Assembly (NCBI GenBank): GCA_001783715.1
Contig: MFNF01000001.1
Location: 248,001 to 312,000, forward strand
Direction of reading: 5' to 3'
Length of the DNA: 64,000 nt
Source: Candidatus Lambdaproteobacteria bacterium RIFOXYD2_FULL_56_26
GTDB taxonomy: Bacteria; SAR324; XYD2-FULL-50-16
This document shows positions 7,910 to 17,969 of this stretch, one piece after another. The position numbers were made by a program, and so were the translations under genes. How positions within the stretch are numbered: position 1 is the first letter of the stretch; each line of letters begins with the position of its first letter. The notes beneath the pieces were generated by a model that searched no databases, was not told the DNA's origin, and saw only the letters and a program-made list of their open reading frames with translations.

Positions 7910-9595
7910 CTAGCCCAACATCATGAAGGCGCAGCCAACCAGGATCGTGGGGACAATCGCCGCCAAAGCCAAGTTGAGCGGCACCACGCCATCGGGGAAA
8001 TAGCGGTTCAAGATCGATTGCCCCGCCGGGTTGGGCGCATTGGCAATCACGGTCAAACCCCCACCGGTAACCGCTCCGGCCACCACGGCATACTTCAGGG
8101 TCGGGGAGAGGTTGGGCACTAAGGTGCTCAGGTAGGTGATGGCGGCGTTGTCGTTAAAGGCGGTCAGTAACGTGGCCCCCAACATCAAGGGAATCTCCCC
8201 CAACGAAGAAAGAACCGGTTGTAGCCACCAAGCCTGGAGACCTCCATGGGTCACCAAGCCGCCAAGGAAGAAGCCGACCATGATCGGCGGTTTGAGGTCC
8301 AAGCGGTTTTGGTGGTGGGCGGTAGCTTGGTGGAAGCCGATGTAAAACAAAAAGGCCCCGATAAACAAGGCGGGGTGATGGGCGTTGAAGACCGTCCAGA
8401 CCATAAAGCAGACGTGGACCAACATGATCCAGGCAGGAACGTTTTCTTCCCGCAGGTTCCAATCCACCTTTTTGGCTTCTTCTTCAGCGGTCATCCCCTT
8501 TTGGCCGTCCAGCTCCTTAAATTCTTTTTTGAAGATGAAGTAATAAAGCAGGTTGCTGGCCAAGATTCCGACCGCAGCCTTCCAACCAAAGTGGGTGAGC
8601 ATAAACACCAAGTCCCAATTCCACACCCCGGCGACCATCAAGATCGGAGGAGCGGCAAAGTGGCTGGCCGTCCCGCCGACCGAGACGTTGACAAACAAAA
8701 GGCCGATGGTGGCGTACCGGAACTTGAGCGAAGGGTTTTTGGTGTAAAACTGCTTGGCCAAAAGCATGGCCGAAATGGTCATGGCACCCGGTTCGGTGAT
8801 AAAACTGCCCAACAGGGGGCCGACGGTCAAGATCACCAACCACCAGGAAGCAGACTTGCCGCCCAGCATCTGGGAAAAGACCTTGAGGAACTTTTCGGCC
8901 AGCTGGGTAATCGGCCTAGTGGCGGCCAAAGCCATGATCACCACCACAAACAGCGGTTCGGTATAGTTGACTTCCGAGATGTATTCGATCGGGACGTGGA
9001 AGCCCTTGAAGTAGGCCATGGACAAGATTAGGGCCAAGGTCCAGATGCCGAAGACCGCTTCCACTTCTCCGAGGAAGTGAAAGATTTGGGCCTTGAAGCT
9101 GACTTCGTTGACCACTTCACCGGAATAGGTATTAAACCGGTGCTCGTTGATGTCACAAGCTTTTTCGGAATGTTTGTGGGCGATTTCGTGGGCCATGTGG
9201 GTGAACTTGTTGGCCACGAAGGTGTGCAGGATGGCAAACAAAAAGATCAAACTGGCCACCAGGTTCATTGGGTCCACCGAGATCCGGTGGCTCAAGCTGG
9301 CTCCAACCGTCATGGTTGCGTCATCGTATTTGGCCAGGGGGGTCGGGAACTCTTCATGGTCCGGCCCAGAGTGTTCGCCGAGGGTGGCACCCTGGTCGTT
9401 GGACTCGGTGGCGTGCATCTCTTCTAGTACCGGCACAACTGCCGGAACGCCCGCTACTTCAGGGGCGCTGGAGGTTTCAACTGCCGTGGGTGCGGCGGGC
9501 ATTTCACTTTCGTTTGCCCAGGCTGGCATGGCAGCCCAAAGAACAAACAAGCAGAACCACAAGAGGGCAGGGGTTTGCCTGAAAAAATGGCGCAT
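7910..9595 (-). CDS. Putative Na+/H+ antiporter (Na_H_antiport_3-like family)
   Basis: 561 residues when started at the ATG at 9595, which has GGAG seven bases upstream; a TTG four codons earlier is the alternative. A signal-peptide-like N-terminus (cleavage near AWA) is followed by an acidic periplasmic stretch and about 12 hydrophobic helices. Recognisable are the HMAHEIAHKHSEKACDIN region after the first helix, the ITEPGAMTISAMLLA loop and the FNDNAAITYLSTLVPN segment. These match the putative Na+/H+ antiporter family I know as PF07399, distantly related to NhaD. It stands alone between recA (divergent) and a terminator. The sodium/proton activity is family inference. Confidence 0.8.
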   Translation of the reverse strand: MRHFFRQTPALLWFCLFVLWAAMPAWANESEMPAAPTAVETSSAPEVAGVPAVVPVLEEMHATESNDQGATLGEHSGPDHEEFPTPLAKYDDATMTVGASLSHRISVDPMNLVASLIFLFAILHTFVANKFTHMAHEIAHKHSEKACDINEHRFNTYSGEVVNEVSFKAQIFHFLGEVEAVFGIWTLALILSMAYFKGFHVPIEYISEVNYTEPLFVVVIMALAATRPITQLAEKFLKVFSQMLGGKSASWWLVILTVGPLLGSFITEPGAMTISAMLLAKQFYTKNPSLKFRYATIGLLFVNVSVGGTASHFAAPPILMVAGVWNWDLVFMLTHFGWKAAVGILASNLLYYFIFKKEFKELDGQKGMTAEEEAKKVDWNLREENVPAWIMLVHVCFMVWTVFNAHHPALFIGAFLFYIGFHQATAHHQNRLDLKPPIMVGFFLGGLVTHGGLQAWWLQPVLSSLGEIPLMLGATLLTAFNDNAAITYLSTLVPNLSPTLKYAVVAGAVTGGGLTVIANAPNPAGQSILNRYFPDGVVPLNLALAAIVPTILVGCAFMMLG

Positions 9596-9915
9596 TCTCA
9601 ACTCCAAAGAGGGAAAGTTTTCTCTGCCGATGGGAAAATCTGCTTAAACCAAGTGATTTTTAAGGTTTTTGGCTCCCGAAGCGGTTGGCAGAAGTCTCCC
9701 TATATAGCCTGTTTGCCGAGCTGGATTCAAGCAAAAAAAAAGAGACGCTACTATATCTGGTTTCCTAGATATTTAGGGTTTTGCCTAAGTTCGGTCACCG
9801 AATCACCCCTTTTGCTCCGGCTGGAAAAATTGAGGATTGGAGGTAGAATTTTTTTTTAAAGGTGGGTTGCAATTTTTTTTTGGTTCCGCCATATTTGCCA
9901 AAAGGCAGTACAAAT
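9596..9915. other. Antiporter-recA divergent intergenic region with palindromes
   Basis: No gene was found here. The region is A/T-rich with several homopolymer runs. It contains an inverted repeat ATATCT-N8-AGATAT (9753-9772) and a 13-base palindrome TTCGGTCACCGAA (9790-9802). Both could be operators for either divergent gene. No clean -35/-10 pair for recA could be fixed. Confidence 0.4.
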
Positions 9916-9942
9916 GTTCGCTTTAATCGAACCTCCCGGTTC
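9916..9942 (+). promoter_or_regulatory. Candidate SOS (LexA-type) operator upstream of recA
   Basis: Three GTTC/GAAC half-sites lie 21-47 bases before the recA ATG and form two overlapping palindromes. The first is GTTCG-N7-CGAAC (9916-9932). The second is GAACC-N4-GGTTC (9929-9942). Known LexA boxes use GAAC/GTTC half-sites with lineage-specific spacing, so this is a reasonable candidate, but neither spacing equals the Bacillus (GAAC-N4-GTTC) or alphaproteobacterial (GTTC-N7-GTTC) consensus. lexA itself is not in the window. Confidence 0.5.
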
Positions 9943-9962
9943 ACTGACCAAAGAAGGGCCAA

Positions 9963-11006
9963 ATGTGGGATAAAGACAAAACCAAAGCGGTGGAAGCCGC
10001 AGTGTCGCAGATTGATCGCCAGTACGGCAAAGGGGCCATCATGCGCATGGGAGAGCAGGGACTGACCAATTTCCCCTCCATGCCTACAGGAATCTTGAGC
10101 CTGGACGTGGCCATGGGGATTGGTGGACTTCCGGTGGGCCGGGTGGTGGAGATTTATGGCAAGGAATCCAGCGGCAAAACCACCCTGACCCTGCACGCCA
10201 TTGCCGAAACCCAAAGAAGAGGGGGGATTGCTGCCTTCATCGATGCGGAACACGCCTTGGACATCGGTTATGCCCGCAAGTTGGGGGTCAATGTGGAAGA
10301 TCTGCTGGTCTCTCAGCCGGACTACGGCGAACAGGCCTTGGAGATTGCCGATATTTTGGTCCGCTCGGGCGGGGTCAATCTGGTGGTGGTGGACTCGGTG
10401 GCCGCCTTGGTCCCTCGGGCAGAGATCAACGGTGAGATGGGGGATTCCCATGTGGGCCTCCAGGCAAGGTTGATGTCCCAAGCTTTGCGGAAACTGACCG
10501 GGAACCTGAACAAAAGCCACTGTACCATCATCTTTATCAACCAGTTGCGGATGAAAATCGGGGTGATGTACGGCAACCCGGAAGTGACCACCGGCGGCAA
10601 CGCCCTCAAGTTCTACGCCTCCATTCGCTTGGACATTCGGAAGGTCAGCGACATCAAACAAGGGGAGAATGTCGTTGGCAGCCGCTCTCGGGTCAAGGTG
10701 GTCAAAAACAAAATGGCCCCGCCCTTTAAGGTGGTGGAGTTTGACGTGATGTTTGGCGAAGGGGTCAGCAAGACCGGGGACATGTTGGACCTGGGTGCCG
10801 AATCGGGCGTGATCAAAAAGAGTGGTTCCTGGTACAGCTTCGCCGACGAACGGATCGGCCAGGGCCGGGAGAACGCCAAGTCCTACTTGGAAGAACATCC
10901 CGAGTTGGCGGCGAAGATTGAAGGTCTGGTGCGGGCCCAACTGGAAGTGGGCGGCTTGCCCGAATTGGCCGCAGAGGCAGACGAAGCGCCGCAGTTGGAA
11001 GAATAG
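9963..11006 (+). CDS. recA: Recombinase RecA
   Basis: 347 residues, a normal RecA. The Walker A motif GKESSGKT is at residues 66-73, followed by [11 protein letters not shown], the [15 protein letters not shown] Walker B strand, the L1/L2 DNA-binding loops ([40 protein letters not shown]) and an acidic C-terminal tail. RecA coats single-stranded DNA, catalyses strand exchange and triggers LexA self-cleavage. The ATG follows AGAAGGG. Candidate SOS operators sit immediately upstream and a hairpin lies just after the stop. It appears monocistronic; recX is not adjacent. Confidence 0.98.
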   Translation: MWDKDKTKAVEAAVSQIDRQYGKGAIMRMGEQGLTNFPSMPTGILSLDVAMGIGGLPVGRVVEIYGKESSGKTTLTLHAIAETQRRGGIAAFIDAEHALDIGYARKLGVNVEDLLVSQPDYGEQALEIADILVRSGGVNLVVVDSVAALVPRAEINGEMGDSHVGLQARLMSQALRKLTGNLNKSHCTIIFINQLRMKIGVMYGNPEVTTGGNALKFYASIRLDIRKVSDIKQGENVVGSRSRVKVVKNKMAPPFKVVEFDVMFGEGVSKTGDMLDLGAESGVIKKSGSWYSFADERIGQGRENAKSYLEEHPELAAKIEGLVRAQLEVGGLPELAAEADEAPQLEE

Positions 11007-11016
11007 TTTTGTTTTA

Positions 11017-11051
11017 TGCCCCCTTGGCCCATCGGTTCCGGGCCAAGGGCA
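11017..11051 (+). terminator. Likely recA terminator
   Basis: Ten bases past the recA stop, TGCCC(CC)TTGGCCC pairs with GGGCCAAGGGCA around a 9-base loop, giving a 12-bp stem with a 2-base bulge. The downstream tract is TGTGTGTCTTT, U-rich but interrupted, so termination efficiency is uncertain. Confidence 0.6.
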
Positions 11052-11533
11052 TGTGTGTCTTTGCTCGTAATCTCTTTGCCGGTACGTTTCCCAGTCGAGA
11101 GTGGGGCACAAACGAGAGTAGCGTCCAAGGCGGGTATTCCCGTTCAGGCCAGGGCGGTCGAGAAGGTTCGCTTTGGGAGGCTTTTTTCTTCCACGCCAGT
11201 GCATTGGGACCTCGCCTGCCCAACGTTTTCAAGCAAGTCCAGCCCGGCAGTTTTACCTCTCAAGGACTCAAAGTTGCAGGGTGAGGAGAATACCTGTTGG
11301 GAATGTGGGAAAGTTGGGAATGTCGGAAAAAATTTCTCGCTCACCGGTGCGGGGGCTTTTTTTAACCCACTCCCCGCCAAAGGCCAAAATTCGACTTAGG
11401 GGAGGCTGGGCTGAGGTTTTTTTGTGCCGAGAATTCCTTCCCCAACTTCACCTGTAACCGGGGTGTGCGGCTTTTGGCTTCGCCGATTCTGCTGGGTTTG
11501 GATGTGCCCTTGGGGGGCCCCCAAAAAAGACCC
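11052..11533. other. Long recA-groES intergenic spacer, no gene recognised
   Basis: About 480 bases hold no convincing coding frame on either strand. There are T-runs after GGGGGC (11352-11366), another T-run at 11418-11424, and the small inverted repeat TTGGGGGGCCCCCAA (11510-11524). These could belong to an untranslated RNA. I looked for tRNA, tmRNA, 6S and SRP RNA signatures and saw none. Confidence 0.4.
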
Positions 11534-11562
11534 TTGATCTTCTGGAAGGGAGGCTTTATATT
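11534..11562 (+). promoter_or_regulatory. Sigma-70-type promoter of groESL
   Basis: TTGATC (11534-11539) and TATATT (11557-11562) are separated by exactly 17 bases. The start point would fall near 11569, at the left edge of the CIRCE operator, as expected for HrcA-repressed groE promoters. Confidence 0.8.
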
Positions 11563-11571
11563 GGGTCTTGT

Positions 11572-11598
11572 TTAGCACTCAGGCTAAATGAGTGCTAA
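11572..11598 (+). promoter_or_regulatory. CIRCE operator (HrcA binding site)
   Basis: TTAGCACTC-N9-GAGTGCTAA matches the CIRCE consensus perfectly. HrcA binds this inverted repeat and represses groESL until heat shock titrates GroEL. The hrcA gene is not in the window. The element is 71 bases before groES and would also be present in the 5' leader of the mRNA. Confidence 0.97.
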
Positions 11599-11669
11599 TA
11601 AAGCAACCAAATGTTCTGGATTCCTTTTGTGAATCTACACCAACAACCTATCCAGCAGGGAATTGGACG

Positions 11670-11957
11670 ATGAAAATCAGACCTCTTCATGACCGTGTGA
11701 TCGTCAAACGCAAAGAAGCAGAAAACAAGACCGCCAGCGGCATCATCATCCCCGATACCGCCAAAGAAAAGCCCCAAGAGGGTGAGGTGATTGCCGTAGG
11801 CAAAGGGGTAAGGAAGGATGACGGTTCTTTTGCCGCCTTGGACGTGAAAAAAGGGGACAAAGTGTTGTTCGGAAAGTATTCCGGCACCGAAATCAAGCTC
11901 GATGGTGAAACCCTTTTGATGATGAAAGAGGAAGATATCCTCGGGGTGATCGAGTAA
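11670..11957 (+). CDS. groES: Co-chaperonin GroES
   Basis: 95 residues from the ATG at 11670. [18 protein letters not shown] is the standard GroES opening, followed by the mobile loop [20 protein letters not shown] and the C-terminal strand EDILGVIE. An in-frame ATG 78 bases upstream would start inside the CIRCE element and is rejected. GroES caps the GroEL ring to close the folding chamber in the cytoplasm. It is followed after 54 bases by groEL, under CIRCE/HrcA control. Confidence 0.98.
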   Translation: MKIRPLHDRVIVKRKEAENKTASGIIIPDTAKEKPQEGEVIAVGKGVRKDDGSFAALDVKKGDKVLFGKYSGTEIKLDGETLLMMKEEDILGVIE

Positions 11958-13661
<1,704 letters not shown>

Positions 13662-13694
13662 GCCCGGAGCCTTGGGGCTGCCAAGGTTCAAAAA

Positions 13695-13735
13695 GGCCGG
13701 ACTCTTCCCTTGGGAAGGCTCCGGCCTTTTTTTTT
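13695..13735 (+). terminator. Rho-independent terminator of groESL
   Basis: GGCCGGA (13695-13701) pairs with TCCGGCC (13720-13726), with a further CTTCCC/GGGAAG pairing inside, followed by nine T residues. It begins 33 bases after the groEL stop. Confidence 0.92.
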
Positions 13736-13907
13736 CCCACCGGTCCTGAGCCTAGGGATTCGTTGTTTCCGCCGCCCTTAAGACTGGCACCTTCCTTGCT
13801 TTTGTAGTTTGTCCCTTTTCGTTTGATTCTTTTGGTTTGTCCACTGAGGGCTGCAACTCGTTGAACCCTACTTTTTTTGGCCCCAGCAACCTCTTTTAAA
13901 ATCCACC

Positions 13908-15578
13908 GTGCCTCGAAACACCAAAAAATCCTCCAGCAAACTCAGTATGGGCAACCTCCGATCCTTGCTGTTGTTTACGCTGCTGGGGACCGGACTCCTG
14001 GCCTTTATGTTTTGGATGGAAGGCCAAATGGACCACCCTTTGTGGGACAACCGCTGGATTTTTTTGGGTTACCAAGCTGTAGCTACCGTGATTTGGATCC
14101 TCTCAGGGGTGCTGGGGATCAAGCTGATCAACCGCAATTTGGTTCCCTTTTGGGTGCACCGTTCTGGCGGGCGGATCGCACCGGCCTTGCTAAGAACCTT
14201 GGTAACCATGGTGATTGGGCTGCTGGTGCTTTCGGCGGTCATGGGGCTGGTTTACCGCCAGACCATCACCGGTCTTTGGGCGATGAGCGGCGGGATCGGG
14301 TTGGTGGTCGCATTTGCGTTACAAAATGTTTTGGGAGACTTTTTTGCCGGGGTAGTGGTCAACGCTGAAGGGGTTTTTAAGATCGGAGATTCGGTTGAGC
14401 TAAACAACAACCGCCTTTCCACCCAGTTGATCCAAGGCAAGGTATTGGATGTAAATTGGCATTCAATCAAGATCAGGACCTCCAGCAACAACCTGGTGGT
14501 GATTCCCAACAAAGTGTTTACCCAAATGATCATCACCAACCTCTCCTCTCCAAGCCCGGAAAGGAATTTGACGGTCTCTCTGCGTTTTGATTTATTGGAG
14601 TCAGCCGAGCGAATCAGAAGGGTTTTGGAGGCAGGGGCGCTGTTGACCCATGAGGCTTGTCGTTTTCCGGGGCCACAGGTTCTGCTTAACGGGATCGACC
14701 ATTTGGGGCAGGAGTATCAGGTAGAAATTTGGTTTGAACAGGGGCGCTTTCGAGAAAAGGATGTACGCTCCGCTTTGATGCTCAAGCTGCAAAGGCAGAT
14801 CGTCCAATCCGGGCTCAAGCTGGCCCATCCGCAAAACGACTTTTATCTGCACAAAACCTTACCAGACAACACCGACCAGCTTTCTGAGCTGGTGTCCCTG
14901 CTGAGTCGGGTGGACCTCTTTGGGGTGTTAAACGCCTCGGACCTTAACCTGCTGGCCGCCAACTTGAAGGTGATTCCCGGACGGAACGGTGAAAAAGTGG
15001 TGACCCAAGGGGAGCCGGGGGACTCAATGTACCTGATCCGGGAAGGGCTGGTTGAGGTAGAGGTGGAAGAGCAGGGGATCATGGCCCAGGTGGCCAAGCT
15101 AGGCAGTGGTGACTATTTTGGAGAGATGTCCTTGTTCTCTGGTGACCACCGCAAAGCCACGGTCACCTGCCGGACCGACTGTCTGTTTTTTGAGGTTACC
15201 AAAGACACCATGACCTATCTGCTGGAGCGCAACCCCAGCCTTTCACGGCGGCTGTTCGTGGAACTGGCGAGGCGAGAGGCAGCCAACCAGGCGGTCATGG
15301 CCCGAAAAAAGGGAGAGCAGTTGGCCGCACCCCTGGAGGTCGAAGAAACCACCTTCCGACGGATCAAAAACTACTTCTCCGCCCTGACCGATTCTATGTT
15401 CCTGGTGGACAGCGAAGCGCAAGACCAGCTGAGCGCTGCGGGCAACTCCCACCTAGGGCTGGTGGCACCCAAGGTGGGGATCGCCAGCCAGCACGAAATG
15501 GCGGTTTGCTCCGTAGTTTTGGGGGTCTCCTCCCAACAGCCCAGGAAGTACTTGGTCCAAAAACAATTTGAGGGATGA
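13908..15578 (+). CDS. MscS-family mechanosensitive channel with C-terminal cyclic-nucleotide-binding domain
   Basis: 556 residues from a GTG start; an ATG 13 codons in is an alternative. Four hydrophobic segments occur before residue 160. Then comes the MscS pore/beta signature GGIGLVVAFALQNVLGDFFAGVV, IKIRTSSNNLVVIPN and the soluble cage domain to about 290. Residues about 330-450 are a cNMP-binding domain: GEKVVTQGEPGDSMYLIREG and FGEMSLFSGDHRKATVTC, with the phosphate-binding cassette. The last 90 residues are unassigned. This architecture is known from the bCNG subgroup of the MscS superfamily, which can be gated by cyclic nucleotide rather than tension. The stop overlaps the next gene by 4 bases. 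Confidence 0.88.
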   Translation: MPRNTKKSSSKLSMGNLRSLLLFTLLGTGLLAFMFWMEGQMDHPLWDNRWIFLGYQAVATVIWILSGVLGIKLINRNLVPFWVHRSGGRIAPALLRTLVTMVIGLLVLSAVMGLVYRQTITGLWAMSGGIGLVVAFALQNVLGDFFAGVVVNAEGVFKIGDSVELNNNRLSTQLIQGKVLDVNWHSIKIRTSSNNLVVIPNKVFTQMIITNLSSPSPERNLTVSLRFDLLESAERIRRVLEAGALLTHEACRFPGPQVLLNGIDHLGQEYQVEIWFEQGRFREKDVRSALMLKLQRQIVQSGLKLAHPQNDFYLHKTLPDNTDQLSELVSLLSRVDLFGVLNASDLNLLAANLKVIPGRNGEKVVTQGEPGDSMYLIREGLVEVEVEEQGIMAQVAKLGSGDYFGEMSLFSGDHRKATVTCRTDCLFFEVTKDTMTYLLERNPSLSRRLFVELARREAANQAVMARKKGEQLAAPLEVEETTFRRIKNYFSALTDSMFLVDSEAQDQLSAAGNSHLGLVAPKVGIASQHEMAVCSVVLGVSSQQPRKYLVQKQFEG

Positions 15579-15991
15579 TGAAAAAAAGCCTGCCGATCAC
15601 CGAAAACTTTGATGGGGTTTCCTACCTGCAAACCCTGATCGCCGTGGCGATGAGCGAGGGGGGGATGAAGCCCGAAGAGATCAATTACATTGAGTTGCAG
15701 GCCAAGCTGCTCAACCTGGACCTGGACCACATGCTGGATCGACCCCAGCTGGACCTCAAGAAGATTGCCCCCAGGCTGAGCGGCAAAACCAAGCGGGTGA
15801 TCATTCGGGATTGTATCACCTTGGCCCACATGGACCGAGACTACGCCGCCTCCGAGCGGCTGCGGATACTGGGGGTGGCCAACGACCTGGGCCTGGGTTC
15901 TAAGGTGGTGGAGCAGATGGAAGAATGGCTCAAACAATACTGGTCCTTGCTCGACCAAGGCGAACGACTGCTCAACGGCCTAGAACCTTGA
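15575..15991 (+). CDS. TerB-like helical protein
   Basis: 138 residues, all-helical in appearance, translationally coupled to the channel gene by an ATGA overlap; a second ATG follows immediately. The pattern YLQTLIAVAMSEGGMKPEEINYIE, then RVIIRDCITLAHMDRDYAASE and ERLRILGVANDLGL fits the TerB/DjlA-N-type tellurite-resistance fold, in which paired acidic helices bind metal or membrane partners. The acidic residues of MSEGG and HMDRDY occupy the expected places. A role as a cytoplasmic partner of the channel is inferred from coupling only. Confidence 0.6.
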   Translation: MMKKSLPITENFDGVSYLQTLIAVAMSEGGMKPEEINYIELQAKLLNLDLDHMLDRPQLDLKKIAPRLSGKTKRVIIRDCITLAHMDRDYAASERLRILGVANDLGLGSKVVEQMEEWLKQYWSLLDQGERLLNGLEP

Positions 15992-16061
15992 CCCCAAAAG
16001 ACTAAAATAGCGAATGCAGTCAAGGAACTCAGTGCACTTACAAAATTAAACTTCTACCTTT

Positions 16062-16189
16062 AGGGTTTCGGCTCGTTTTAAAAGTGACGGTTTGGCAAGG
16101 TTGATTTAGGCTTTCACTTTTAAACTGAACCTGAAATGATCGAACTTGGGTGGCCCTTATCTAAAACACGGCGGACCAGCCGAAACCCT
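16062..16189. repeat. Nested inverted-repeat element at the island edge
   Basis: A 12-bp outer inverted repeat (AGGGTTTCGGCT at 16062-16073; AGCCGAAACCCT at 16178-16189) encloses an 11-bp inner one (TTTAAAAGTGA at 16077-16087; TCACTTTTAAA at 16114-16124). All arms are perfect. The inner hairpin has a 26-base loop, and a further 53 bases lie between the inner and outer right arms. It could be a structured RNA or a MITE-like remnant. It lies in the gene-free 15992-16271 spacer exactly where base composition turns AT-rich. Confidence 0.7.
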
Positions 16190-16271
16190 TGGAAACAGGG
16201 ACTTTGATTTGCAATAGTTTTTTCCGTCTGTTCCTTTTGGTGTTTTCTCCAGCAAAATTAAGCTAAAAATC

Positions 16272-17126
16272 ATGAAAATTCGAATCATCCTGAGCCTTTT
16301 GGTGACCCTGATACTCATAGTGTTTTTTGTGAAAAGCGAGGAAGCGTTAGTCTTTTCACTTGAAGAGCCAGAGATTCAGTTTTCAGAAAATGCTTTGTTC
16401 TACTATCCGCTTTTCAAAAACGTTAAAGATGTTTCAGGGCATTTTGGTAGTCTGGTTTACTATGAAAAATCACATTTTTCCAAAGGTGGTTTTGAACTTA
16501 CAGGCACTACAGTGGACTCAATAGTTTTTGCTTATGAGGAAGCACTTAAGCTTAACCCCAAAGATGATTTCACCTTTTCAATGTGGATTCAGCCCAAGAA
16601 GTCTGAGGAGCCCATAGGCCATCGGCTCCAGAATTTGGTGTATTGGGCTGCGGATTCAAAACCTACATTGCCAAGGGTTTCAATTTGGTTCGACGAAGAA
16701 AGCCGAGGTCTTCACATCAACTGTCAGAGTCTTCGATTTAACCTTCCACTTGAACAAGAAACACTGTTTTCTCAACCAATTCAGATTACTTTGATCGTTT
16801 CCAAGCCAAACCGTTTGCTGGAACTTTATATAGACGGTACCTTAAAACGTCGTTTTGTCTTCAACTTCGATGATTATCCTGATGCTGCAATTTTCCAGAT
16901 TGCCCAGGGGCGAGCCCCACTTACGGGTAAAACAGCAGTTTACTCCAATATTGAGATGTGGGACAGAAGGTTGCGTGACACGGAAATTCAACAGGTTTTT
17001 GACGCAAGGAAAGCGTTTTTTGCGAAGCTAAACACCCAACGAACCCTGTTCAGATGGATATTTCTTCTTTCTATTTTTGGAGTTCTGTTATTGGTTTGGA
17101 AAAAGAAAAAAACTAGACCATTTTGA
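16272..17126 (+). CDS. LamG/concanavalin-like domain membrane-anchored protein
   Basis: 284 residues. There is an N-terminal hydrophobic helix (residues about 5-21), a long exported domain and a C-terminal helix (LFRWIFLLSIFGVLLLVW) followed by lysines. This suggests a periplasmic domain held at both ends. The central region has the beta-sandwich pattern of LamG/laminin-type lectin domains: DDFTFSMWIQPKK, LLELYIDGTLKRRFVF and YSNIEMWDRRLRDTEIQQVF are typical. Such domains bind glycans. The gene is AT-rich and is convergent with the next gene, overlapping it by 39 bases. The ligand is unknown. Confidence 0.65.
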   Translation: MKIRIILSLLVTLILIVFFVKSEEALVFSLEEPEIQFSENALFYYPLFKNVKDVSGHFGSLVYYEKSHFSKGGFELTGTTVDSIVFAYEEALKLNPKDDFTFSMWIQPKKSEEPIGHRLQNLVYWAADSKPTLPRVSIWFDEESRGLHINCQSLRFNLPLEQETLFSQPIQITLIVSKPNRLLELYIDGTLKRRFVFNFDDYPDAAIFQIAQGRAPLTGKTAVYSNIEMWDRRLRDTEIQQVFDARKAFFAKLNTQRTLFRWIFLLSIFGVLLLVWKKKKTRPF

Positions 17127-17969
17127 TGGCCCGCTTCGGACCAGACGAAAACCGATTTCAGGATAACCACGGTCTGTAGAGACGATTTGTCTCGTCCCAC
17201 ACCGTGCATCCGGCAGTTTTGACAAAAAGGAACCACCCAAAGCCAAACCTGCATTCGCTCCCAAAGCCCGGCTTGGCATTGGCAGACTCCACTCGGCGAC
17301 ATTTCCAATCATGTCATACAACCCCCAAGGATTGGCAGCAGTCACTTTAGTCAGATAATAAAATGGGTGAAAATCGTTGCAAGCAAAAGTGTCGCTTTCA
17401 CCAAGATGTAATCTGGCTTGCTCGTCAGCTACCATAGCAAATTCGCAAATTTCCTTTCCCAAAGGCACGAAAGTGGGAGTTGATGTTCCGGCTCTACAAG
17501 CGTATTCCCACTCTGCTTCGTTGGGTATTCGGTAGTCATAACCAGTTTTTTTGCTCAACCAAGCTGCAAATGAAATGGCTTCCTCCAAGGTTACATTATT
17601 TGTTGGCGATCCGGTTTCTTGGGTAAGGGTAATATCACGAAATTTTCCAGGATTATGGTCGGGTCGAAAATTTCTAAATTGCATCAAATTTACTTCGCTT
17701 TCAGAAATCCAGTAATCCTCTAAACATATCTTTTGGAAATTTTCCAGACTCGTATGACCTATCTCATTAGCAGGTGAACCCATTTGAAAGCAGTTGCCCT
17801 TCACATAAACAAACTTTAGGCCGACAGCTTTTTCCTCATAATTCTCGATGTAGAAAAACGAAATAAGCGGAATCATCGCTACTAAAATCAAAAAACAAAC
17901 TAACCCTAGGAGGTTCGAGGGGATTGTTTTTGATTGTTTTACAAGCGGTTGTGATATTTTTTCAGGCAT
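17088..17969 (-). CDS. FGE-sulfatase-fold membrane-anchored protein, probably not a true formylglycine enzyme
   Basis: 293 residues. A transmembrane helix (about 20-40) is followed by a periplasmic SUMF1/FGE-sulfatase domain: YVKGNCFQMGSPANE, then SFAAWLSKKTGYDYRIPNEA, EWEYACRAG, NPWGLYDMIGNVAEWS and the terminal EIGFRLVRS. True formylglycine-generating enzymes carry a cysteine pair before the GFR motif. Here the matching segment reads GGSFLSKLPDARCGTR, with only one cysteine, so a non-catalytic or different oxidase role is likelier. It overlaps the 3' end of the YfhO-like gene by 8 bases and is probably co-transcribed with it. No sulfatase gene is nearby. Confidence 0.72.
   Translation of the reverse strand: MPEKISQPLVKQSKTIPSNLLGLVCFLILVAMIPLISFFYIENYEEKAVGLKFVYVKGNCFQMGSPANEIGHTSLENFQKICLEDYWISESEVNLMQFRNFRPDHNPGKFRDITLTQETGSPTNNVTLEEAISFAAWLSKKTGYDYRIPNEAEWEYACRAGTSTPTFVPLGKEICEFAMVADEQARLHLGESDTFACNDFHPFYYLTKVTAANPWGLYDMIGNVAEWSLPMPSRALGANAGLALGGSFLSKLPDARCGTRQIVSTDRGYPEIGFRLVRSGPSKWSSFFLFPNQ

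Noticed and set aside
9795-11204. 469-codon minus-strand frame covering recA
   Set aside because: Antisense shadow of recA; it also crosses both recA flanks without any recognisable domain.
11052-11533. Possible SRP RNA, 6S RNA, tmRNA or tRNA gene
   Set aside because: None of the diagnostic sequences or cloverleaf stems could be found by eye.
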